Source: Sarcocystis neurona
Lineage: Eukaryota > Apicomplexa > Conoidasida > Eucoccidiorida > Sarcocystidae
DNA length: 64,000 nt
Assembly (NCBI GenBank): GCA_000727475.1
Contig: KL647295.1
Span: 3,786,830-3,850,829 of the forward strand
Direction of reading: 5' to 3'
The notes below the pieces were generated by a model. That model had not been told where the DNA came from and ran no database searches. It saw nothing but the letters and a program-made list of their open reading frames with translations. This document shows positions 38,201-44,789 of the stretch, one piece after another. Position 1 is the stretch's first letter. Each line of letters opens with the position of its first letter. Position numbers and translations under genes: made by a program.

Positions 38201-41200
38201 CTCCTTGCGTACGTGGGCCTACATGTATGTGTATATGGGTGTGCGTGTGTGTATCCATGCATACGTATGTATCGGTGTTTGTATGCATGTGTGTGAAGAC
38301 GGATGTGTACATCTGTATACGTATGTATGTGTATGTATGTATGTATGTGTGTATGTATGTATGTCTATATTAATATATATGTACCAATGTGTACGCGTGC
38401 CGATGTGTGTATAAGTGTGGACGTTTATATATGGGTATGTGCGCGCATATGTGTGTATGTACGTGTGGATGTATGTCTGTACGTATGTGTACGCTTGTGT
38501 ACGTGTGTATGTATGTGTGTGTAGGTACGTATGTATGTACGCATGCATGTGTATACGTATGTGTACGTATGTATACTTATGTATGTGTATGTATGTACGT
38601 ACGTATGTATATGTATGTATGTACGTGTGTGTGTGTATGTGTACGTACGTATACATATATATATATGTGTACGTATGTATGGATACATGTACGAATGCAT
38701 GAGTATACCTGTGCGTACGTATCTACCCGTATGTGTGTCTACGTGTGTATATATGTATGCGCGCGTGCCCATGTATGGAAATGCATCAACGTCTATATGT
38801 ATGGGTATGTATGCATATACATATATATATGTATATACGCGTATATTTGTGTACGTCTATGTATGTGTATACGTATTATAGCGACATCTCTTCACATATC
38901 TGCATAGGAGTATACTGCCTCGCACACGCACACACACATATTCATCAATACACGAATACAAACGTACATGCAGACATACATAAATATACATACATGTGCA
39001 TCCGTACACACGCATGCATACGTACACACAGGCACATACACGTATACAAATACATACATACATACATACATTCAGATACAGACACATACAGACATACATA
39101 CATACGTATATACATACATATACATACATATACATACATACATATACATGCATATACATATATACATACATATACATACATACATGTACATGCATATACA
39201 TATATACATACATATACATACATATACATACATACATATACATATACATGTACACATATACATACACATACATACATACACATGCATACATACATACATA
39301 TACATATACATATACATGTACACATATATATGCACATACATACATATACATGCATACATACATACACAATATGCACCCATACATACGCACATACATACAT
39401 ATACGTGCATACATATATATATAGAGAGAGAGAGAGACATGCACGTATGCACGTACATACGTACTTGTGTGTGTGCGTGCACACATACGTTGACCAGAAA
39501 TGCAAGAGCAACTCCCCACTGATACACTTCTTTTTTTCGTGTCTCTCTGTGTGTCTCCTCCTTCTGTGTCTTTCCGTGCTGTATTATCTTCTCGTGTCGT
39601 TCCGCTTCCTATCCCTTCTTCTCCGTCTCTCTTCTCTGTTTTTCCTTCTTTTCTCAGTTTCTCTTCCCCTATCTGTCTCTCTACAGTTGGACTCCTCTGT
39701 ACAGATATAAGTGTAGCACTAGTATATGGACCTCACGAGATGCAGTGGACCCCCTCGCTCACATGCGGCAACTGCACGAGAAGAGACATTCAGCAGAGCG
39801 GGATGCGCTTGCGAATATTTGTGCGACTTCTTATGCGTGTAGATGACAAACGCGTCAACGTCCATATGTGGACACACAGAAAAGCGCCTATTCCTGAGCA
39901 TATACGAATGCAGAGATCACCAAGTGAACAGATTAATGTTCGCCTGGAGTCGCTTATCCACACGTGTGTGTCTACATCTACATGTATGTGCATGAACATT
40001 AGTAGAACGGAGGTACATTTCGACACAGAGTCTCGTACATGAAGGAGTATGTAGGTCTATATACATGTGTGTATTTGTGTGTATATCCCCGCCCCTTCTC
40101 TCCCTTCCCCCCTTAGGAGAGGCATAGAGAGACAGGTCAGTGAAAGCACAGATGTGTATTACACTTATCTTTGTGGGTGTAATGACTTCGCGTGTGATTG
40201 TGCGGAGTAAGCCACGACGCATGAAAAATGCCACATGTCCACGCCTGCCCCTTCTCCTCTACGAAGTTGGGGAATCTGCTGCGGAACGTGAGAAGCTCTG
40301 GCCGTCTGCGCCGCTGCTGCGACGCTTGCAGCTGCTGCTGCTGGGATGCGGCTCCTGCTGCTTCTACGCGTGCTGCTGCGGTTGCTGCTTCTGAACGTTC
40401 GTTGGTGCAGCAACTGTGTTACGCGCGTGCTGCTGCTGCTGCTGTGGCGACGCGCGCTTGCCGCTGCTGCTATGATGATACGGGAGTGCTGCTGCTGCTC
40501 CTGCCCGTACGCGCGCAGTTGATGCTCCTGTGCACTCGCTGCTGCTGCTGTGGCGACGCGCGCTTGCTGCTCCTGCTGCTATGAGGATACGGGTGTGCTG
40601 CTACTGCTGCTGCGCGTACGCGTGCTGCTGCAGTTGATGCTCCTGTGCGCTCGCTGCTGCTGCTGTGCCGCGCGGGTTGGTGCCGCTCCTGCTATTGCCG
40701 TGCTCATGCTGCGGGTGTTGCGTCCGGTGGTGGTGCGGTCGCTGCTGTTGATAGATGCATGGGAAAGAAGGCAGAGACGCGACGATCAAGCGCTTTCAGC
40801 GAGACTGCAGCACGACCGTCCTGCTACTGTCAACGAATCTAGGAGCCCACGGGCTAGACCTCAGCTGCGCCTCTCACATTCTTCTGCTTGACCCCCCTAC
40901 CGATATGAATGTGGAACACCAAGTGAGAAACTGAGCAGCACGCGACCAGAGTCTGTGGGAAGGACGATCTTGCTGCCGCTGCAGTTGCTGCCTAGCAGCT
41001 GCGCGGGACGACTGTACACACCGACATCGCGAGGCTTGCAGAAAATGCTCAAGCAGAGGGTTTGTTCCTTCTCCGTACGTAGAAGAAGACGCACGTATAC
41101 ACGTAAAAGGCGCGGGGATACAGTCTACTTATGTAGACTCCGGTGGGTGGGCAGAGACCCGCCCTGCCTCGGCAGGCTATCGGGCGAGAAGAAAGATTCA

Positions 41201-42858
41201 CGTGGATCCGTGCGTCTTCACTTTAGGAGTCCGTACGTATATCCTTGTAAAAACGTGCCTATACATACCTTTCTTCGGCCTACCTGGAGATACGCATATA
41301 TACACCTCAGCACAGCGTGCCTGAGGGCGGTCGTACATGGAAAAGTACTACTCGGCTTCAAGACTCAAGTAGTCATATGCGTGTTCCTGCCTGCGACTAG
41401 GTGTCTGCTCAGTCCTCGTATGTGTGTACGTGCCTGAGACTCTGTGTCAACTCTTAGCTCTTATATGGACGTGCGCACAAGGCGGTGTCTACTCAGTATA
41501 TGTCTGTGGGTGAGAGAGGACGCACGAGAGCCGGTGGAGATAGATGCCACGCCCCATGAGGCAAGATTGAAACAACCGCCTGCGTGCGCTTTGGCCTGTG
41601 TCGGTTGCAAGACCTTGTCTGTTGTTGTGGTTGTGCAAGAGTTTCTCCTTTTCTTCTCCCCACAAACTTTGATAACAAGACAGCAGGTACCTAAGCAGCG
41701 AGTGACGCAGATATGTAAAGCTTCTCGATGGGAAATGGATGGGCGCGTACATATATATATATATATATGTACTCTTGTTCTGGTTAGAGAGAGGGACTTA
41801 CATTTGCTGTCGAGTTACCACCTTTATTAAGAAAGAAACGACGAGTGTCTTCCCAGGTAGCTTTGTCTACACACGGTGCGCGCGTCCTGCGCGTACACAA
41901 CACTTACTACGTTTAGAAAGGCAGTTCAAAGCATTTGATAGGACTGTGTGGTACGTGAGGCTTCTGACTTTGTGCTGCTGTCAACAATCCGCTGGAAGGA
42001 AACCTGCTGGCTCGCTGTTTTTCCCCCCGACTGCCACACCAGCTGCTGTTGTCCACTGTTCACTCAAGCAAGAAGGCAAGAAGCACCAGCAGCACTTAGA
42101 TTTCCCGGACGCTTGTGCACGTCTGTGTGGTCGTCTTGAGGAAAACAAAAGTGGTCAACTGCCTGCTGCTGTCTCTCGTCTCGTAACAGGACTTCGACAG
42201 CTTCTCCCCATCCCCACGCTGTGCAGATGCATTTGTATGTGTCAGGTGATATCCCGCGCGCATCGCATGGGAGCTCTGCGAGACGTGCACGTAGAAGTTT
42301 TTATTTTGAAAGATACAGTCGAGGAGGCCATTCTGCGATTCCGCGGCTCGTGGACCAATCCTGCGGAGAGTGGCAGACCGACGACCTCCTACGGCACAGG
42401 CACCGTGAGGAAGGTCAGTATCTCTGCTGCGTGTCCCCGGAGAACGTCTGGGGAGGGGCGGGGGGAAGTCAGAAGTATGCTGACAAACCCACCACACACG
42501 TGTCCACTTACTACCTGGCTGTGTTGTCTGCTTGTCGAGGAAGTACCAGTGTGGGACACGCAGATCGCGTAAGCGCCTACTGTCTGGTTGGTGCCCGAGT
42601 CAGTACTCGATTGCCGAACGCGACGAGGTGCACGTTGTCGGTTGTATTTCACAGATGATACGACGTGTTCTGGAAGATATGAGAAGGAAAGACCATCTAA
42701 ATGGTGGAGGTAGCACGACAACACTACAGCTGTGTGTGCTTAGGGAGCTGAGTTTACAAGCACTACACAAAGGTTTGATGTGCTGCATGTCTCTACTGAG
42801 TCGGTCCTGCACACGCGGCAGACAACTTCTTCGTAGCTCTGTGTACGATTGTGTGTGA
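7219..42858 (+). CDS. Giant F-box / SNF2 ATPase / RING helicase-like protein (15-exon model, whole gene span)
   Basis: Proposed join: 7219-8930, 12337-19517, 20522-20883, 21843-22061, 23050-23559, 25391-26000, 26219-26843, 28461-28576, 29895-30160, 30943-31152, 32288-32434, 35220-38132, 40755-40922, 42246-42413, 42655-42858. The model totals 15,411 nt, about 5,136 residues. Order along the protein: Ala/Ser-rich N-terminus; F-box-like segment (about residue 1394); SNF2 Q-like motif (1483); very long Gln-rich insert; Walker A (2561); motif Ia (3293); DEGH (3715); TGTP (3744); RING (3949-4000); about 900-residue insert; motif IV (4930); motif V (4990); motif VI (5015). Every intron from exon 2 onward keeps phase. 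The architecture and several blocks agree with a plant F-box/SNF2/RING family (At3g54460 type) recalled from memory. Inferred role: ATP-driven remodelling of DNA-protein complexes coupled to ubiquitin transfer, in the nucleus. Exon 1, its join to exon 2 and the exact stop are the least certain parts. Confidence 0.72.
8931..12336 (+). other. Putative intron 1 / unassigned stretch
   Basis: TC-rich DNA with TATA/TG microsatellites (about 9090-9360), GCT-rich patches and runs of TGTCTCC. Two copies of the palindrome GGTGTAYGTACACC occur near 9934 and 10006. A short reading at 11811-11901 starts MGLRLFLGGFLCLSAILL and looks like a signal peptide, but it ends after 30 codons. I see no supportable gene here. 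The acceptor at 12336 follows a pyrimidine-rich run. Confidence 0.3.
12337..19517 (+). CDS. Exon 2: F-box-like segment, SNF2 Q-like motif, Gln-rich insert and Walker A
   Basis: The frame is open for more than 7 kb and ends at AAAAAG|GTACAC (phase 1). The 5' edge is uncertain: the acceptors at 12336 and 12851 are both plausible. Up to about 15,300 the repeats are GCT/TCT (Ala/Ser); after that they are CAG (Gln). Landmarks: an F-box-like stretch near 14,806-14,940 (LLASLDPTSLAAFACTC); a SNF2 Q-like motif near 15,070-15,140 (GGLFQHQTHALLWLRQRE); a charged segment at 15,858-16,020 (KFLSRWCELQLPDDSW); a plant-like pre-motif-I block at 17,734-17,830 (WRDFKAGAFSLYISSD); Walker A at about 18,305-18,360 (GGLFCDDPGLGKTLTML), the ATP phosphate-binding loop. 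About 1,050 residues of mostly Gln/Glu/Ser separate the Q-like motif from Walker A, where I would expect a short spacer in most SNF2 proteins. The end reads FVWKVDARDVEMFLKEK. Confidence 0.75.
14806..14940 (+). other. F-box-like segment
   Basis: Translated in the exon-2 frame this reads CICQLTAEAQHALLASLDP followed by TSLAAFACTCNSHLLLA. The spacing of Leu/Pro and the following Ser-Leu-Ala-x-x-x-x-C-x-C resembles an F-box (L..L-P...L......C...). It sits just N-terminal of the SNF2 core, as in the plant F-box/SNF2 family. F-box domains bind Skp1 and recruit clients to SCF ubiquitin ligases. The match is by eye and short. A profile search should score it. Confidence 0.5.
15990..19350 (+). repeat. 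CAG-rich coding repeats giving long poly-Gln tracts
   Basis: Blocks of (CAG)n, CAGCAA and CAACAGAGA fill much of exon 2, densest at 16,020-16,230, 17,300-17,370, 18,000-18,240 and 19,120-19,350. In the coding frame they give Gln with interspersed Glu, Arg and His. Single-amino-acid runs of this kind are typical of Eimeria proteins. They interrupt the ATPase fold without removing its motifs. Confidence 0.9.
20522..20883 (+). CDS. Exon 3: linker between Walker A and motif Ia
   Basis: The acceptor tctgcgtccag|GC (20521) has phase 1, matching the exon-2 donor. Joined, the protein reads MFLKEKG then FPSAFHARQLNPLLQVPHVS. A Ser- and Ala-rich tract follows, then MRRPRYFYAYSS up to the donor TCG|GTACCT in phase 0. 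In plant relatives this zone holds a long spacer with a CW-type zinc finger. I see no cysteine pattern for such a finger here. Confidence 0.6.
21843..22061 (+). CDS. Exon 4: helical linker
   Basis: The acceptor tttattag|CCG and donor TCGACG|GTCGGA give 73 codons in phase 0. The protein is mostly helical with charged and hydrophobic residues (VRQVVQQLRTKQLLTEEDF; LRKLKKLYQQLST), unlike the low-complexity DNA around it. It lies between Walker A and motif Ia, where plant relatives have a helical segment. It is supported by phase agreement on both sides. Confidence 0.62.
23050..23559 (+). CDS. Exon 5: SNF2 motif Ia
   Basis: Acceptor cctacag|ACA, donor CTCAAG|GTACGA, phase 0 both ends, 170 codons. 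It begins TGLWDTCSDAAVWGGRLQTL, has an Ala/Glu-rich middle, and ends with the SNF2 motif Ia block AATLIICPAVLVSHWRVEVE followed by KWFGWPHC. This block equals the conserved TLIVVP..L..HW..EI segment of SNF2 ATPases, part of RecA-like lobe 1. One of the surest exons in the window. Confidence 0.85.
23605..23856 (+). repeat. 22-bp minisatellite built on the palindrome GTGTACGTACAC
   Basis: About 11 tandem copies of a 22-bp unit (CGCAGACGG then a self-complementary GTGTACGTACAC-type core) lie just inside intron 5. Individual copies vary at the purine after GTGTA (c/t) and in the GGG/GGA spot. Single copies of a closely related palindrome occur elsewhere, near 9934, 10006, 18440, 24027 and 24199. 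Confidence 0.9.
24398..25260 (+). repeat. Opposed GTAT-rich and ATAC-rich simple repeats in intron 5
   Basis: From 24,398 to 24,600 the plus strand is GTAT/GTATGT-rich. From about 24,930 to 25,260 it is ATAC/ACATAC-rich. The two stretches are roughly reverse-complementary, so intron-5 RNA could fold back over about 200 nt. No coding potential is seen in the stretch. Confidence 0.75.
25391..26000 (+). CDS. Exon 6: lobe-1 segment between motifs Ia and II
   Basis: The acceptor ctggaacag|AAG has phase 0, matching exon 5. The first part, FELAACDLVICSQQFLTADF, matches the DVVITTYS.L-type block that follows motif Ia in SNF2 ATPases. The rest is basic then very acidic (Glu runs near 25,830-25,990), an insert before motif II. 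It ends at GGAAG|GTGAGA in phase 1. Reading on without splicing runs into a Leu-rich repeat and a stop at 26342, so the intron is needed. Confidence 0.8.
26001..26218 (+). repeat. Short intron 6 made largely of a CTGCTGGTGCTT-type 15-bp repeat
   Basis: This 218-bp intron has donor GTGAGA and acceptor CTGCTGCTGCAG. It holds about nine copies of a 15-bp CTG-rich unit from about 26,088 up to the acceptor. Both ends are phase 1, and removing it restores the frame into motif II. The CTG repeat seems to stand in for a polypyrimidine tract. Confidence 0.7.
26219..26843 (+). CDS. Exon 7: Walker B (DEGH) of the SNF2 ATPase
   Basis: It enters in phase 1 as DAEEKPRAEEDGGTT, passes through a Ser/Lys-rich tract, and then reads FFSFLLRDRSVSEWLEEEQ and LLSIHWQRVVVDEGHALSR. 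DEGH is the SNF2 motif II (Mg/ATP hydrolysis), preceded by the usual HW.R+++DE. It continues YYVRLARMLMADK and ends at AAAAG|GTGGGC inside an Arg codon (phase 2). The next exon completes that Arg and gives WVMTGTP, so motif III is split by the intron. Confidence 0.9.
26844..28460 (+). other. Intron 7
   Basis: 1.6 kb between motifs II and III. The first part is purine-rich (GAAGAA, GCAGCAGAAGTAGCA), the middle has CTG/GCT runs, and the end is TC-rich with TGTCTCC repeats. A (G)9 run sits at about 28,357-28,365. Long ORFs here (about 27,000-27,310) come from stop-free repeats. No independent gene is supported. The acceptor tttttgcatgcag is good. Confidence 0.7.
28461..28576 (+). CDS. Exon 8: SNF2 motif III (TGTP)
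   Basis: It begins by completing Arg, then WVMTGTPTSKQLLQRSLSAV and SLFEFLQHPV. R-W-x-[ML]-T-G-T-P is the diagnostic SNF2 motif III, and the following leucine-rich helix matches the L..LL.FL block. It ends ACCG|GTACGC in phase 1. Short (116 nt), but both junctions agree in phase and the motif is unmistakable. Confidence 0.9.
29895..30160 (+). CDS. Exon 9: end of lobe 1 (YNDLV block)
   Basis: The acceptor acgtcag|GG has phase 1. The protein reads SFLRSAICMPLLEQGDAAAL, then LVRHNTRQCQRLPRLRGPTI, then RERETYNDLVQLTQRNLF. This matches, in order, the FW......P.......L..L+...++R....+..+P and Y..++...+ blocks that follow motif III in the plant F-box/SNF2 family. The donor is ACAAA|GTCAGC, phase 0. 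Confidence 0.85.
30161..30942 (+). repeat. Intron 9 with an 11-copy 27-bp minisatellite of decoy splice acceptors
   Basis: From about 30,628 to 30,925 a 27-bp unit (ACACCCGTG plus CTG-rich sequence ending CTTCTGCAG or CATCGGCAG) repeats 11 times, just before the real acceptor ccttttttgcag at 30942. Each unit ends in a plausible 3' splice site. The 27-nt period and the last 42-nt spacer are multiples of 3 and stop-free, so any copy could be used without breaking the frame. Confidence 0.85.
30943..31152 (+). CDS. Exon 10: segment before the RING finger
   Basis: It starts DSLLHATQRAQASTSLWNLR then FSCTIS, equal to the SLL......I.N+RLSC block of the plant family. It continues with a helical IDEAVQMLANKHPVYHNEY. 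Phase 0 at both ends. The donor GAG|GTCCTT is weak, but the next exon starts in the same phase with coding sequence. Confidence 0.8.
32288..32434 (+). CDS. Exon 11: first half of a RING finger
   Basis: The acceptor ttctcag and a consensus donor GAAT|GTAAGT give 49 codons, phase 0. The protein reads IYLQLNRAERSYQKCDLCQQ then PLLLPCPSLHLLCTECV. The pattern C-x2-C-x11-C-x3-H-x2-C-x2-C is the first six ligands of a C3HC4-type RING. RING fingers in this position of SNF2 proteins (Rad5, SHPRH and the plant F-box/SNF2 family) recruit E2 ubiquitin-conjugating enzymes. The last Cys pair lies in the next exon. Confidence 0.85.
32435..35219 (+). repeat. Intron 11: long TGTCTC minisatellite and a (TG)n tract at the acceptor
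   Basis: About 1.1 kb (33,130-34,190) is a degenerate tandem array of CTGTCTCTGTGGGCGTCTCC-like units about 18-26 bp long. The region then becomes TA/CA-rich (34,500-34,700). An uninterrupted (TG)n of about 16 repeats (35,173-35,204) sits next to the acceptor cgcccag|CTT. No gene is seen. Long ORFs on both strands here simply read the minisatellite. Confidence 0.8.
35220..38132 (+). CDS. Exon 12: end of RING, 900-residue insert, start of helicase lobe 2
   Basis: It starts LCRRPPLRYCPMCWPHYPIN, giving the last RING Cys pair (CPMC), then NPDFFDRLQSPVEHNTTFDW as in the plant family's NP.WP.+...LQPS block. A 900-residue insert follows with Ala, Ser and Arg tracts and some ordered-looking stretches (GSHWSAMRARDLGLRADRV; YPRYIDVKDPFLFQFESEE; ALLSLLLCGGVAASEVAAWA; NVLVVRRILSIIHSGKYAQ). 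Near the end are KRVGF, RRVLF and SILK sequences, then motif IV: KIIVASSLWESLFLLGCFLE and VRCGHFYEK. The donor is GAAAAA|GTACGT, phase 0. The frame is open for 971 codons. Confidence 0.85.
37645..37995 (+). other. Candidate PP1-docking cluster (two RVxF-like, one SILK-like)
   Basis: In the exon-12 frame, KKRVGFQFD lies near 37,645, RRVLFALPE near 37,825 and RSILKVAP near 37,974. KRVxF and SILK are known short docking motifs for protein phosphatase 1. The order here (RVxF, RVxF, SILK) is the reverse of the more common SILK-then-RVxF arrangement. Short motifs can arise by chance, so this is suggestive only. Confidence 0.35.
38133..40754 (+). repeat. Intron 12: 0.65-kb TATG-rich arm followed by 0.5-kb CATA-rich arm
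   Basis: From about 38,216 to 38,880 the plus strand is almost pure TATG/TACG/TGTG repeat. After about 50 nt it switches to CATA/CATACA repeats (about 38,930-39,420). The arms are complementary in pattern and could form a hairpin of hundreds of base pairs. Later parts hold TC-rich DNA and a CTG-rich patch (40,300-40,740) that leads into the acceptor ttgatag. Confidence 0.8.
40755..40922 (+). CDS. Exon 13: helicase motif V region
   Basis: A short exon (56 codons) framed by ttgatag| and CAA|GTGAGA, phase 0. It reads MHGKEGRDATIKRFQRDC, STTVLLLSTNLGAHGLDLS and CASHILLLDPPTDMNVEHQ. This is the SNF2 lobe-2 sequence: an R..++..FQ.D helix, VLLLS, A.GLDL.CA.H+ (motif V) and E.Q just before motif VI. 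Its phase joins exon 12 to exon 14 exactly. It is too short to be noticed in ORF scans. Confidence 0.88.
42246..42413 (+). CDS. Exon 14: helicase motif VI
   Basis: The acceptor tatgtgtcag|GTG completes EHQ|VISRAHRMGA. The exon reads VISRAHRMGALRDVHVEVF then ILKDTVEEAILRFRGSW, the SNF2 motif VI (Q.I.R.HR+G, arginine finger) and the following V.......TVEE.I. It nearly matches the plant family's QVISRAHRMGA as I remember it. It ends GTGAGGAAG|GTCAGT in phase 0. Confidence 0.92.
42655..42858 (+). CDS. Exon 15 (probable last exon)
   Basis: The acceptor gtatttcacag|ATG has phase 0. The protein MIRRVLEDMRRKDHLNGGG then TLQLCVLRELSLQALHKG resembles the R.L.DL.....L..L.+ tail of the plant family. The frame reaches a TGA at 42856-42858. 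An internal donor (AAAG|GTTTGA at 42773) could instead lead to a further exon. No obvious poly(A) signal was recognised. Confidence 0.55.
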   Translation: MIRRVLEDMRRKDHLNGGGSTTTLQLCVLRELSLQALHKGLMCCMSLLSRSCTRGRQLLRSSVYDCV

Positions 42859-42974
42859 AAGTGTGTGTCTGTCTGTGTCTCTGTATGTATGGATGTATGT
42901 ATGTATTTACATTTGTGCGTACGTCTTTTTATAAGTATGTGTGTGTACTGTTTTGCATATTTCACTGCTGTCTT

Positions 42975-43266
42975 ATGATGTCGCCTCAGCCGGGAGGCAG
43001 TGAATATCGGCAGGGGGAGTCGTTTGGTAAATTTCCCGGCAAACCTGCTGCGGACGACTGCTCCGAGGGGGTAGGAGGTAACAGGACTTTTACGTGCGAG
43101 GGCCCGAGACGCCCAAGCGCCGCACCCAGGAACCGGCGGCCGAACACAACCGGGGCCACGCACACACACATCAGGAAGCTCCGTTCAGGAGTGCCCGCTC
43201 ATGAGGAAGACATTTCCTGCCGCGAGGAGGACACGTATGCTGTTCACACAAACGACCACCGTTCCG
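42975..43266 (+). CDS. Candidate first exon of an unknown small gene
   Basis: ATGATG at 42975 opens a hydrophilic reading frame (MMSPQPGGSEYRQGESFGKF; GNRTFTCEGPRRPSAAPRN; GVPAHEEDISCREEDTYAV) that ends at a good donor CCGTTCCG|GTAAGC. Composition is protein-like and free of trinucleotide runs. An alternative is an exon starting at the acceptor gcctcag (42990). I could not find a certain next exon, and no family is recognised. Confidence 0.25.
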
Positions 43267-44221
43267 GTAAGCTGCAGGCCACATACACATCTATCCCTTC
43301 TTCCACGGCGGTCGTCTGCTCCTCATTTGTCTCATGCTTCCTACGTGTCTCGAGCCACTCGATACTACTTCTTTCTTCTGCGATCCGCTACGCTCTCCGC
43401 ATTCACCTGCCTCTCGCTACGTACACGTCTCCCGAGCTATACATGCTACTTAACCCTCGCTGGTTCCCGGCTTTTGGGCTACAGTAGATCTCTCCATGTA
43501 TGTAGCTCTTTCCAGAGGCACAATGAATTCTCGGTTTACACGTTAGCTCCGAACTACGGACCTGGTCCAGGTGTACAATGTACCGTCGGTGTGCACATTT
43601 CCTCCCAACTACACGCGTGGCCTTCTGTAGAGTACTTTATTTTTCGCGTGTATACCTCTCTCCCGCTAAACAGTTGTTTCTCTTCCTGCTTCTGTCTGGC
43701 CGTACAGTTGTCATCTGGTGAATATAGCTCTCCGCTGCTGTACACTTGTCTCTCGGTGTACACTTACTCCGTGAGTCCGGGTGCACCTGTGTATCCTGGT
43801 GCGCGCTGGCACACATCTCCTGACAAAGACCGCAACGGGGCAGCGGCGAGTGGCTGATTCCATGTATTCTGGTGCCTTCATAGTGACTGAGTTCCACGAA
43901 ATATCTGTCCAAGTGGTACACGAGACTATATACTGGTTGAGAGAAACGCTGACGGCGACGTGGGCAGCACACGGACACGGAAACGCTGCTTGCTATATCT
44001 GAAGCTGCGGTGCTCAGTACGGGCAGTTGTTTTCGTCGCAGGTGACTTACTTATATCAATCTATAATGTCTCTGCACGTGCACAACGGGTAAAGTTTCTA
44101 CCGCTTTCTGATCGCAGCCAAGTGCGCAGGGTTCTTCCACACACCAGCTGAGTCGTTCTAGTGTGCGCCCTACGCCTGCCACGGCCGTGGACACAGGGAC
44201 AGGAACTGATTTTCACTGCAG

Positions 44222-44789
44222 GAATCTGGAAGAATTAACATAAATGACATGAAACGCAGGCGGGTTCTGGCTGGAGACTCACTTTTCTTTCAAGCTCTGG
44301 TGTTCAAACGTTTACGCATATAGATTTGCAGGTGCCGACGAGAGGACGCGGTGCGTCGTTGTGCTCTATCCGTAGTGTTGCGCGCAGTGCCGTAGGTGTT
44401 CGGCAGAAGCTTTCTCGCGCAAAGAACAAAAAGTATATATTAACCGCAAGCTAGCGGTGCGCAGGCCAGTCTAAGGAGGCAGTCTGATTTCTTCCATGTG
44501 AACAGTGAGCAGAGAGGGTTATGTACAACGCAGAGGAAGGCCGCTGTGCGCACAATGAATTGCAGGTGAAAAAAACGACACCGCCAGCGGCAAGTCGTGT
44601 CAGGGGTTTGGAAAGGGCTGCGAAAACGAGATGGATGTTCAGGTAAAACAGCTGCATCCAAAGTCCATAATGCAGAAATGCCAACCAGACTGGCACGACA
44701 TGCACGAGGAGTCCATCGGTCTCGGAGAGGGACTCCAGCGACAAACAGAATACCTTCTCCGCACTCTGCGGACCATCCGGCGGTCAGAG
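44222..44789 (+). CDS. Candidate exon pair with faint Qc-SNARE-like sequence
   Basis: Two short plus-strand exons can be drawn. 44222-44299 (acceptor tttcactgcag) reads ESGRININDMKRRRVLAGDS. 44604-44789 (acceptor gtcgtgtcag, donor GAG|GTGTAA) reads HPKSIMQKCQPDWHDMHEES, then IGLGEGLQRQTEYLLRTLRT. Phases agree (0/0). The second has heptad-like hydrophobics and a central Gln reminiscent of Qc-SNARE motifs, and the first recalls the region before helix 3 of syntaxin-6-type proteins. No membrane anchor was found downstream. The minus strand has a longer ORF over the same place. Treat as a hint. Confidence 0.22.

Noticed and set aside
38300..39500. Long Tyr/Cys/His-rich ORFs on both strands
   Set aside because: They translate TATG/CATA microsatellites and carry no conserved sequence.
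39690..39852. Reading DAVDPLAHMRQLHEKRHSAE after the acceptor tctctacag, resembling a helicase lobe-2 helix
   Set aside because: It would need a different splice phase from exons 12 and 13, which already join each other exactly in phase 0 and supply the matching block. Likely chance.
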